Shown here: piece by piece, positions 46,442 through 54,158 of the stretch | Layout of the letters: each line of letters opens with the position of its first letter | How positions within the stretch are numbered: position 1 is the first letter of the stretch | NCBI RefSeq assembly: GCF_002849695.1 | Contig: NZ_CP018937.1 | Span: 930,001 to 994,000 of the forward strand | Origin: Bacteroides fragilis | Lineage (GTDB): Bacteria; Bacteroidota; Bacteroidia; Bacteroidales; Bacteroidaceae | Direction of reading: 5' to 3' | DNA: 64,000 bases | The notes under the pieces: model-generated | What the model saw: only the letters and a program-made list of their open reading frames with translations | The model's database searches: none | Told to the model about the DNA's origin: nothing | Program-made: the position numbers and the translations under genes

Positions 46442-49015
46442 TCAATTCTCGTATATTCCGATTAGCCCATCCGCCGTGATGGTTTCTGCATTTATTTTTA
46501 GTTTCCGGCATCTGCTATTATTGTAGAAGCGGATGTGGGCTTTGCCATCCTTGTCCGTACTAACTGAGGGATTCCAGTAAAGAGTACGGCGATAATCGGG
46601 AACGGGAGGAAGTGCGGAGTAATTCGGCTGATAGAACTCTTTGACCGGACTATATCCGTCAAGCCATGTTTTTCTGACACCTTTGCCTGCCTCTGTCGGT
46701 ATTTTGCCTTCCGGATAGGTTTCAATCAATACGGCGCAACCATATAAGTCGGATACATCGAAGGGTGAAAGCCGTGGGTCTGCATACCGGCAAATAGTGG
46801 AAAGGTTTTCAGTAATATAAATCGATTTGATGGCTTCAAGCCTTATATATTTGTATTTATTATAGTCCATCTCAGTATGTCGGGTACATTCATAATTGAT
46901 AACGAAGAGCGGCATTTTACTTTTGTAATATAGATAATTCCTTTGTGGGACAGGACTGAAATTCTTATTCATATTCAGCATCAGTTCGTGTATGTCGTCA
47001 CCGATGAATTTTCCGCTGTCCTTTATGTCGTCCAGTTCAGAATGGACGTCATAATAAGCTATTGATTTTGAACGACTGTCGTAAATCTCTTTTTCTTTAC
47101 TTCTTTTTTTAGCTTTGATGGTCACCTCTTTCAATCGATAGTTCTTTTCGTGGTTGCCTGCTTTAGCCAGTGAATCTGTATAGGCGGCAAAGAAGGTTTC
47201 GATGTCGTCTTCTGTCAAGACATTTGTTTCTTTATCCGGAATAGTATCTTCTTCTTTTTTCGTATTGGCGATGTTCACCTGCATGTCGGCATAATGATAT
47301 TTTGCGGGGGGAGGGCTGAACAATCTGTCTAATAGAATACGATAATCTTTCTTTTTTCTGTTGACTGTCACTGCCAATATCAAGTCCCATTTCCCATAGA
47401 TATCCGATATCAGTGAAAAACGTCCTAAACTATCGGTAGTAATAGCCTCGATGAAGCTGCTGTTTTCTTCATTTTCTCCCCGTTTTTTCAAAAAGCACGA
47501 TACTTCTACGTTGGGTTTTGGAAGTTGCCGGACGAAAGAAACAACCTGGCCCCGTGTTTCGATACCTCTTTCGGGACCATATTTGAGGTTGAGAGGTTCA
47601 ATTCCGGTCATTTGCTTCCAAGAGTAGCGGCGCCAACCCTGTATCCTCAATAACAGATCGATTGCCATGCGGTGTGTGTCGTCTTCCGCTTCAAAATAAT
47701 AGCCGGGATTGCGGACATACCCTTTTATCTCGGACATTAATAGGAGGTCGGTCAGCATATTGCGTCCTGATTCCACTTCATTCATGCCATCTCTTACGGA
47801 TAAAGCAAATGTGTTTTGTACCGGTTGCATTTCAGCTCCGGTTAAGGTAAATTCCAGATTTACTAATTCATAGGGATTGTATGTTTCTTTGTCTGTCCGT
47901 GCTTTTATAGATAATCGTTTTTGAGGGTGAATGAATATCAAACGGTCGGACAGGACTTCTCCGCCACCATTGAATAACGCGATACGGGAGACTCCGGGTG
48001 TCAATCTGCTCTTATCTATTTTGAAGCGAATGATTTCATTTCCTTCAACGTCGATCAGACAAAACTTGTGAAGCTTTCCTCCGTTGATAACTGCTAATCC
48101 CAATAGAGTGGCGGGAGTATTGGGACTCTTTTGCAAAGCAATCTCCACACTGTCTGTGTATGACAGATTATCAACATGTAGCGCATACCCTGTTGGCAGG
48201 GCTTCCGGCATATTGAACTGGTGTTTTTTACCATTGAACTCAACGACTGCTTTTTGTTTATCACCTGTAGGTGTGTAATTGAAAACTCCCCGTCCGTCAT
48301 GGATTGCGGTGAAATGGGCTGTTTCCTGTTTTTCGTCGTTGATAACAGTACCACTCAATGTTATGGGGTTGCCATAGGCATCTGTCGCTTCGAAAGCGAT
48401 TTGTGACTCTATTCCCTGAATCAGGTTTCCACTTTCGGGGAAGAACTTTAAATTTACTTTTTTGCCTTTTGTCGGTTTGGGGCGCTCCATCGGGTAATTT
48501 CCTGTTGAATATTTCCGCATCTCTTTTTCAGCGAAGTTTCCTTCTGTTTGGGGCTTGTCGAAGACCGGCAGAAGTCTTGAAAAAATAATATCTTCCCCAA
48601 AGTTAAGCATGTATTTCGTATAGGCACGAACCTCGTAAAAGCCCGAATAAAAGGGTATTTGGTTTAAAGTGAAATCTCCGTGACATTGACTGTTCTCTAT
48701 TTTTAATATCCGTTTGTCGATTATTTCACCTCCGGGATTCAATAATTCGACATATAAAGTTTTACTCAGGTTTGTGGCCGGGTATAGATCGGAGGTGACC
48801 AGAAAACATTTAAACCAGATATCATCACCTTGATAATAGCTGGTATTATCGAATTGCAGGTAAACTTTCTCCTGTGGAATATGTTTTGAGAAATTTTCTA
48901 TCAGACAGGCGTATTGGCTCAACTTTTGGACAAGGCTGTCTTTGTTTTGTGCAGATACATGAAGACAAAACAGGCATAGGAATAAGTATCCCGTCCATTT
49001 TTTTGTTGTTTTCAT
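46442..49015 (-). CDS. Large secreted MG2-like (alpha-2-macroglobulin-related) protein
   Basis: 857 aa with a signal peptide (residues 1-22, cleaved after SAQ). Residues about 35-150 (HIPQEKVYLQFDNTSYYQGDDIWFKCFL) are the MG2-type sandwich found in macroglobulin-like proteins of Bacteroidetes, followed by further beta domains and a carboxypeptidase-regulatory-like part near 505-575. The C-terminal third (VLIETYPEGKIP, TLYWNPSVSTDKDGKAHIRF) resembles other members of this type. No thioester motif is seen. It is probably in the periplasm or on the surface, with an unknown role. It is 51 bp downstream of the PH-like gene, so the two are likely cotranscribed. Confidence 0.65.
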   Translation of the reverse strand: MKTTKKWTGYLFLCLFCLHVSAQNKDSLVQKLSQYACLIENFSKHIPQEKVYLQFDNTSYYQGDDIWFKCFLVTSDLYPATNLSKTLYVELLNPGGEIIDKRILKIENSQCHGDFTLNQIPFYSGFYEVRAYTKYMLNFGEDIIFSRLLPVFDKPQTEGNFAEKEMRKYSTGNYPMERPKPTKGKKVNLKFFPESGNLIQGIESQIAFEATDAYGNPITLSGTVINDEKQETAHFTAIHDGRGVFNYTPTGDKQKAVVEFNGKKHQFNMPEALPTGYALHVDNLSYTDSVEIALQKSPNTPATLLGLAVINGGKLHKFCLIDVEGNEIIRFKIDKSRLTPGVSRIALFNGGGEVLSDRLIFIHPQKRLSIKARTDKETYNPYELVNLEFTLTGAEMQPVQNTFALSVRDGMNEVESGRNMLTDLLLMSEIKGYVRNPGYYFEAEDDTHRMAIDLLLRIQGWRRYSWKQMTGIEPLNLKYGPERGIETRGQVVSFVRQLPKPNVEVSCFLKKRGENEENSSFIEAITTDSLGRFSLISDIYGKWDLILAVTVNRKKKDYRILLDRLFSPPPAKYHYADMQVNIANTKKEEDTIPDKETNVLTEDDIETFFAAYTDSLAKAGNHEKNYRLKEVTIKAKKRSKEKEIYDSRSKSIAYYDVHSELDDIKDSGKFIGDDIHELMLNMNKNFSPVPQRNYLYYKSKMPLFVINYECTRHTEMDYNKYKYIRLEAIKSIYITENLSTICRYADPRLSPFDVSDLYGCAVLIETYPEGKIPTEAGKGVRKTWLDGYSPVKEFYQPNYSALPPVPDYRRTLYWNPSVSTDKDGKAHIRFYNNSRCRKLKINAETITADGLIGIYEN

Positions 49016-49066
49016 CTTATTATAGCTTGGTTAAACGGTTATTCTTATTTTCTGCTATATCTTGTT

Positions 49067-49462
49067 TCAGGTAAAGTTCCTTACTGTCATGCCGGGATTT
49101 ACCTCTTGCAGGGCTTTTATCAGTTCCTGAGGTGACTCCGGGTCTACCATGACAAATCCAGTGGCATGTTTGATTTTTATTTTCTGTATACCCAAGGCAT
49201 GGGGAGTATATGTAATACTGGTGATATGATTGAAAGAGCGTTTTTGATGGAAGCCGTTCACAATTTGCAGCATTCCGTTTTCTTTGACGATGTATCTACT
49301 GGTTGCTTGCGAAAAGTAGATTGTCGCACCCGGACCTAAGCATGCAGCGCCTATCCATATTGCCTGAATTGTTATGAAACTGATGACAATGCAAGCTACT
49401 ATGCCTATAGCGAATAGCCAAAGCCCTATCTTGGGATTTCTTGCTTTAAATGTTTGTTCCAT
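49067..49462 (-). CDS. Small PH-domain-like membrane protein
   Basis: 131 aa from ATG 49462 (MEQTFKARNPKIG); an in-frame start at 49654 adds 64 residues with an unusual composition and overlaps the opposite gene, so it is rejected. Two membrane segments (about 12-55) precede a bacterial PH-like sandwich (YIVKENGMLQIVNGFHQKRSFNHITSITYT) with the pattern LIKALQEVNPGM at the end. Members of this group are small envelope proteins with unclear function. It probably forms an operon with the MG2-like gene. Confidence 0.65.
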   Translation of the reverse strand: MEQTFKARNPKIGLWLFAIGIVACIVISFITIQAIWIGAACLGPGATIYFSQATSRYIVKENGMLQIVNGFHQKRSFNHITSITYTPHALGIQKIKIKHATGFVMVDPESPQELIKALQEVNPGMTVRNFT

Positions 49463-49686
49463 CTTTTTTAAGATTATGTTTGTAACTGTCTGATAAAGAT
49501 AGGAAAAAATAGAATAAAAGAATGAAATAACTTTCTTTTTTTGAGTATTGGCTATGAAAAGATTGATTTGGGTCCTATCCGTGCAGAGATAGACCGGAAA
49601 AATAATTCTTTGCCGGTAAACCATTAATTCTGCCTTTTTATCTATTTTTGCCACTTGAGAATTTTTTTAATATTAATCTAACTATC

Positions 49687-51276
49687 ATGAGACGAAAAGC
49701 GACTTTACTATTGCTCGTAACATTCGGACTACTGCTCGGCGCAGTGGCACAGGAAAAAATGAAAACAGTGATCGAACCCTTGAAAAATGAAAGATGGTGG
49801 GGAGGATTCGTAGCTTTAGGTAACCAGATGCCGTTTGGTGATCATTTGCGGATGCAGGATATGTCACGCAATAATATGAATAATCAGGTAGTTCCGTTCA
49901 TGCTTTCTTCCGAAGGCCGATATATATGGGCCGAGAAACCTTTCTGTTTTGAGGTGAAAGACGGACAATTGATTATCTATTCGGATTCGGAAAAGATAGA
50001 ACCGGTAAAAGCGGGGAATACACTGAAAGAAGCTTTACTGGCAGCCTCGGCGAAACACTTTCCACCTTCGGGACAGATACCGGAACCTGCTTTCTTTTCT
50101 CTTCCACAGTATAATACATGGATTGAACTGATGTATGATCAGAATCAGGAGGACATTATGAATTATGCCCATAAAGCCGTAGAAAACGGATTTCCCCAAG
50201 GCGTATTCATGGTAGATGATAACTGGCAGAGATATTATGGTAACTTTGATTTCAAATCCGAAAGATTTCCTGACCCGAAAGGAATGACCGACGAACTGCA
50301 CAAGATGGGATTCAAAGTAATGCTGTGGGTTGCTCCTTATGTATCGCCGGACAGTCCTGAATTCCGTGAACTGGAAGCAAAGGGATATTTATTGAAAGAT
50401 AAGAATGGACGTACAGCCATCATCCATTGGTGGAATGGTTACAGTGCCTGTTATGACACCACGAATCCGGAGGCTATGAATCATCTGAAGGAACAGTTAA
50501 AAGCCAATCAGGAGAAATATGGTATCGACGGATTTAAATTTGATGGTGGAGACGTTGCTTATATGACAGGAGAATATGCTTTTCATGATAAAGAGGCCGA
50601 TGTGAATACTTTTATGGAGAAATGGGCCGAGATAGGTTTGAGCTTTCCCTACAATGAATTGCGTGCTGCCTGGAAGTTGGGTGGTCAGGCATTGGTACAG
50701 AGGCTGGGCGATAAGGATTATTCCTGGCGTGCGACTCAGTTGCTAATTCCCGATATGACTGCCGCGGGATTATTGGGACATTATTATACTTGTCCGGACA
50801 TGGTAGGCGGAGGCCAGTTTGGTGCTTTTCTGAATGTGAAGAAGTTTGATGAAGAGTTGATTGTACGCTCCTGTCAGGTACACGCCCTGATGCCGATGAT
50901 GCAATTCTCCGTGGCTCCCTGGCGCATCCTGAGTAAAGAAAATGTAGCGATTTGTGCTAAGTATGCCCATTTGCATCAACAAATGGGAGATTATATTCTG
51001 GGATTGGCAAAGCATGCTTCCGAAACGGGTGAACCTATTGTTCGGCACATGGAATACCAGTATCCCCATCAAGGATTTATCGATTGTAAAGACCAGTTTA
51101 TGTTGGGTGACAAATACTTGGTTGCTCCGATGCTGACTTCCGGGACAAGCCGTACGGTGATGCTGCCCAAAGGTAAATGGAGAGATGATCGAGGGAAGGT
51201 ATTTAAAGGTCCGAAAACAATAACAATAGATGTCCCGCTGGAGCGCTTGCCGTATTTTGAGAAGCTGACTAAATAG
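49687..51276 (+). CDS. GH31 glycoside hydrolase (alpha-glucosidase type)
   Basis: 529 aa from ATG 49687 (MRRKATLL), which begins a clean signal peptide cleaved after AVAQ; an ATG at 49648 adds 13 residues. GH31 features are MYDQNQEDIMNYAHKAVENGFP, GVFMVDDNWQRYYGNF, MLWVAPYVSPDSPEF and the nucleophile segment GIDGFKFDGGD with Asp286. The C-terminal part has YLVAPMLTSGTSRTVMLPKGKW. It is a retaining exo-alpha-glycosidase in the periplasm; substrate (alpha-glucoside, alpha-galactoside or xyloside) is not settled. It stands alone and ends at a terminator shared with the opposite gene. Confidence 0.88.
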   Translation: MRRKATLLLLVTFGLLLGAVAQEKMKTVIEPLKNERWWGGFVALGNQMPFGDHLRMQDMSRNNMNNQVVPFMLSSEGRYIWAEKPFCFEVKDGQLIIYSDSEKIEPVKAGNTLKEALLAASAKHFPPSGQIPEPAFFSLPQYNTWIELMYDQNQEDIMNYAHKAVENGFPQGVFMVDDNWQRYYGNFDFKSERFPDPKGMTDELHKMGFKVMLWVAPYVSPDSPEFRELEAKGYLLKDKNGRTAIIHWWNGYSACYDTTNPEAMNHLKEQLKANQEKYGIDGFKFDGGDVAYMTGEYAFHDKEADVNTFMEKWAEIGLSFPYNELRAAWKLGGQALVQRLGDKDYSWRATQLLIPDMTAAGLLGHYYTCPDMVGGGQFGAFLNVKKFDEELIVRSCQVHALMPMMQFSVAPWRILSKENVAICAKYAHLHQQMGDYILGLAKHASETGEPIVRHMEYQYPHQGFIDCKDQFMLGDKYLVAPMLTSGTSRTVMLPKGKWRDDRGKVFKGPKTITIDVPLERLPYFEKLTK

Positions 51277-51296
51277 TAATTTCTATAATTAAAGAG

Positions 51297-51330
51297 AAAA
51301 GCCACGCTAACATTACATAGCGTGGCTTTT
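51297..51330. terminator. Bidirectional terminator between GH31 and NlpE-like genes
   Basis: AAAAGCCACGCTA (51297-51309) pairs perfectly with TAGCGTGGCTTTT (51318-51330) with an 8-base loop, then TTTTG. Confidence 0.88.
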
Positions 51331-51355
51331 GTTTTGGGTTTAAACTACTTCTGTG

Positions 51356-51829
51356 TTATTTTACACGAATGATGTTGTAATTCAGGTCGCTGGCAGATAC
51401 TTCCAGGCTGTCGTCAGCCAGGGTAAGGGTAGTATCATTAGCGATTACGAAATAAACAGGTTCGCTTCCGTCACTCGGGTTCAGTTTAAGAGCCGTTTTC
51501 TTTTTATTCTTTACGGTTTTCTCCACTGTCACCGGTTTTCCTTTAGAAGTGAAGGTTTTGTCTTTACCTTTGCCTTCGGCATCCAGATAAGTGACGTCCA
51601 GTGTATACGTTGTATCGGCCGCATTCGCCAGTGTGTTCAAGGTTAACACGTAGCGGATACCCGGACCGTCAGCAGCGGGAAGTACACCTTCATAAACCTG
51701 AGTTTCTTCCATAGTGGGTTCCATAACCACTGCCAAACTGTCTGCGGCTGCTTCTTCAGCTTTTGTTCCTTTTGATTGGCAGGATACCAATGCAGCAACA
51801 ACGGCTGCCAACATAATTACTTTTTTCAT
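51356..51829 (-). CDS. NlpE-like lipoprotein lacking the Cys pair
   Basis: 157 aa. The lipoprotein signal ends at Cys17 (ALVSC). The mature part has YEGVLPAADGPGIRYVLTLN, which follows the NlpE N-terminal pattern YxGxLPCADCPGI but carries Ala and Gly where the NlpE copper-binding/redox Cys pair would be. No other Cys occurs. NlpE-like proteins act in envelope-stress or copper response; this version cannot use the CxxC. It lies 41 bp downstream of the CorC/HlyC-type gene on the same strand. Confidence 0.75.
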   Translation of the reverse strand: MKKVIMLAAVVAALVSCQSKGTKAEEAAADSLAVVMEPTMEETQVYEGVLPAADGPGIRYVLTLNTLANAADTTYTLDVTYLDAEGKGKDKTFTSKGKPVTVEKTVKNKKKTALKLNPSDGSEPVYFVIANDTTLTLADDSLEVSASDLNYNIIRVK

Positions 51830-51870
51830 TGTTAAGTGCTTTAAATTAATATAAAAAGTGAGTGCTATTC

Positions 51871-53157
51871 CTACTCTTCTTCTTTCTTTATGACAAGCAG
51901 CTTATCGACCCTCCCGCGGTCCATGTCCACTACTTCGAACTGCAGGTTTTTATAAATGAATATATCTCCGGCTTTTGGAATGCGTCCTATCAGGAACATC
52001 GCCAGTCCGCCCAATGTGGTAAAGTCTTCCGACTCGATGTCATCATAGGAGAGAATTCCCATCTCTTCCATAAAGTCCCCGATGTTCATCGAAGCTTCTA
52101 CCAACAAAGAGCCGTCCTGTCTGCGAACGATTTCCTCTTCTTCAGTATCGTCCTCTTCCAGAATGTCTCCAAAGATACTTTCGGTCAGGTCGTGCAGGGT
52201 AATAATGCCCTCCGTGCTGCCATACTCGTTAACAACAACTCCGAACTTATTTTTGTTCTTCTTAAATAGCTCTAAAACTTTTTTTGCGTACAAACTTTCC
52301 GGTATAAATAGTGCCGGACGGGTGATTTCTTTCAGATCAAACTCCTGTTCGGTGCCTACCATTAAGATAATATCTTTTACAGAAACGACGCCTGCTATCT
52401 CTTCTGTATTATCATCGATCAGCAGGTATTTGCTGAAGTGTTTATCTTCGATGGTCTGAAGGACTTTTTCTTTACTGTCTGTCGTATGCAGAACGATCAG
52501 GTCGCGACGATGGGTCATCAGTTCGTTGGCACGTTTATCCGAAAACCGGAATACATCGCGCAACATTTCGGTTTCTTCTTTGTCGATGACTCCCTGTTCC
52601 GAACTTTGATGCAGAATCATTTTCAATTCTTCTTGGGTCATCAGCCGCTCTTCACTTTTCAGCCCAATCAGCTTATTAAGCAGGCGGGTAGAGATGCTGA
52701 GTAACCATACGAAAGGATAAGAAATTTTAGTCAGCAGAATCATGACGGGGCTTAACAGGGTTGCATAGCGTTCCGGATTACTAAGAGCAATGGATTTGGG
52801 AACCAGCTCTCCGATGATCAGCGACAAATAAGTAATGATGACTACTGTGGTAATCATAGCGAGGTCTTTTGCATAAGGTTCGGCTCCCGGAATCATAGCG
52901 AAAAGGGGAACTACATCGTCGGCAATGGCCACTCCACCATAAGCACCCGATATGATACCGATCAGCGTAATACCAATCTGGATGGTAGAAAGAAATTTTT
53001 CGGGTTCTTCCAATTGTTTCAGTACTCCCCGTGCTGATTTATTTCCTTTGCTTACCAGGGTTTCAAGGCGTGCTTTACTTGAAGATACTAAGGCGATCTC
53101 GTACATGGCAAAAATACCATTCAGTACGAGTAAAAGAATAATGATTAAGAATTCCAT
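51871..53157 (-). CDS. CorC/HlyC-family membrane transporter with CBS domains
   Basis: 428 aa from ATG 53157 (MEFLIIILLLVLNGIFAMYEIAL); an in-frame upstream start adds 29 unlikely residues. A DUF21/CNNM transmembrane part with four spans (about 1-190) is followed by two CBS domains (about 205-325; THRRDLIVLHTTDSKE, YLLIDDNTEEIAGVV) and the C-terminal CorC_HlyC domain (FTTLGGLAMFLIGRIPKAGD). This group exports or regulates Mg2+ and related cations at the inner membrane. It probably shares an operon with the NlpE-like gene downstream. Confidence 0.92.
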   Translation of the reverse strand: MEFLIIILLLVLNGIFAMYEIALVSSSKARLETLVSKGNKSARGVLKQLEEPEKFLSTIQIGITLIGIISGAYGGVAIADDVVPLFAMIPGAEPYAKDLAMITTVVIITYLSLIIGELVPKSIALSNPERYATLLSPVMILLTKISYPFVWLLSISTRLLNKLIGLKSEERLMTQEELKMILHQSSEQGVIDKEETEMLRDVFRFSDKRANELMTHRRDLIVLHTTDSKEKVLQTIEDKHFSKYLLIDDNTEEIAGVVSVKDIILMVGTEQEFDLKEITRPALFIPESLYAKKVLELFKKNKNKFGVVVNEYGSTEGIITLHDLTESIFGDILEEDDTEEEEIVRRQDGSLLVEASMNIGDFMEEMGILSYDDIESEDFTTLGGLAMFLIGRIPKAGDIFIYKNLQFEVVDMDRGRVDKLLVIKKEEE

Positions 53158-53253
53158 ATAGATGTGAATAGTTTCATGACCGCAAATTACACTAAAGTAC
53201 GGACTCATGCAAAATCTATCGAAATTATTAATGAATTTTTTCAAAAAAAGTTG

Positions 53254-53284
53254 AGGCCGACCCTCCGGATGTGGGGGCCGGCCT
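53254..53284 (-). terminator. Terminator of the M48 peptidase gene
   Basis: AGGCCG (53254-53259) pairs with CGGCCT (53279-53284). On the minus strand it is followed by a T-run (complement of 53243-53250). It separates the M48 gene from the CorC-type gene downstream. Confidence 0.6.
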
Positions 53285-53315
53285 TATGTAGGATCAGAAA
53301 ATGTTGTATTCGGGT

Positions 53316-54116
53316 TTATTTATTCTTGGTGTATTCGTCAGCTTTTTCTTTAGCTCGGGCTACGCGTTTGGCTGTATCCGGATGTGAAGAGAACATTTTC
53401 TGGAATTTGGATTCTTTCGGGGCTTCGGCCGATAATTCCAATAATTTGTTCAATGCATTGTACATTGCGTATGGATCGATATTATGTTTGATGCTAAATT
53501 CAAAACCATAGTCGTCCGCCTCTGTCTCCTGTTTCTGAGAGTATTGCGCACCGGCCAATGCTTCCGCCATGGCACCCAGTTCAGAATCTGACAGTTTAGC
53601 TACAGTCGAGCTGGCAGCTCCTGCGGCATTTTTTACGGCCGAACGGAGATAAGCATTCTTCATTGCATCTTTTGAGTCTGTATGAATCACGTGTCCGATT
53701 TCGTGTCCTACTACAGCCATTACTTCATCGTCTGTCATAATGTCCATCAGACCGGCACAAATGCGTACACTGCCGTCACCACATGCAAAAGCGTTCACAT
53801 CCACAACCTCGTATACGCCGAAATTTACTTTCAGTCCGTCCACTTCTTTGATGTGTCCGGTCAGTTTCTCCAGTCGTTTGCCATACTCACTGTCAGCAGC
53901 TGTCAGCGGATTGTGGGTATCCATCCATTGCATATATTCTTTGCTCATAGCTGCAATGTCGGCATCCGACAGCGTGATTGCTTTAGCTGCGTCACTTCCT
54001 GCCTGTACCACTTTGCCTACATTGATTTTTTTACCGCCGATTTTAAATTGTGCCGAGGCAGTCGTGAAGCACATTCCACATAACAGTGCTGCGATAAAAA
54101 CAATTCTCTTTTTCAT
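53316..54116 (-). CDS. M48-family zinc metallopeptidase
   Basis: 266 aa with a cleavable signal peptide (TTASAQ). The motif VVGHEIGHVIHTDS gives HExxH at 138-142, and ETEADDYGFEF supplies the third ligand Glu as in M48 (Oma1/BepA-like). RKKIK-type C-terminus (AKEKADEYTKNK) follows. It acts in the periplasm, probably in protein quality control. It is 42 bp downstream of a TonB-dependent receptor gene on the same strand. Confidence 0.9.
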   Translation of the reverse strand: MKKRIVFIAALLCGMCFTTASAQFKIGGKKINVGKVVQAGSDAAKAITLSDADIAAMSKEYMQWMDTHNPLTAADSEYGKRLEKLTGHIKEVDGLKVNFGVYEVVDVNAFACGDGSVRICAGLMDIMTDDEVMAVVGHEIGHVIHTDSKDAMKNAYLRSAVKNAAGAASSTVAKLSDSELGAMAEALAGAQYSQKQETEADDYGFEFSIKHNIDPYAMYNALNKLLELSAEAPKESKFQKMFSSHPDTAKRVARAKEKADEYTKNK

Positions 54117-54158
54117 TTTAGTAAGTTTTTGTAATTAATAATATAGTTGTCTATGTGT

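Noticed and set aside
49463..49654. A 64-residue extension of the PH-like protein
   Set aside because: It overlaps the start of the opposite GH31 frame and is low-quality in composition; ATG 49462 is used.
53158..53244. A 29-residue extension of the CorC/HlyC-type protein
   Set aside because: The family begins with a membrane helix; MEFLIII at 53157 fits and the extension is not hydrophobic.
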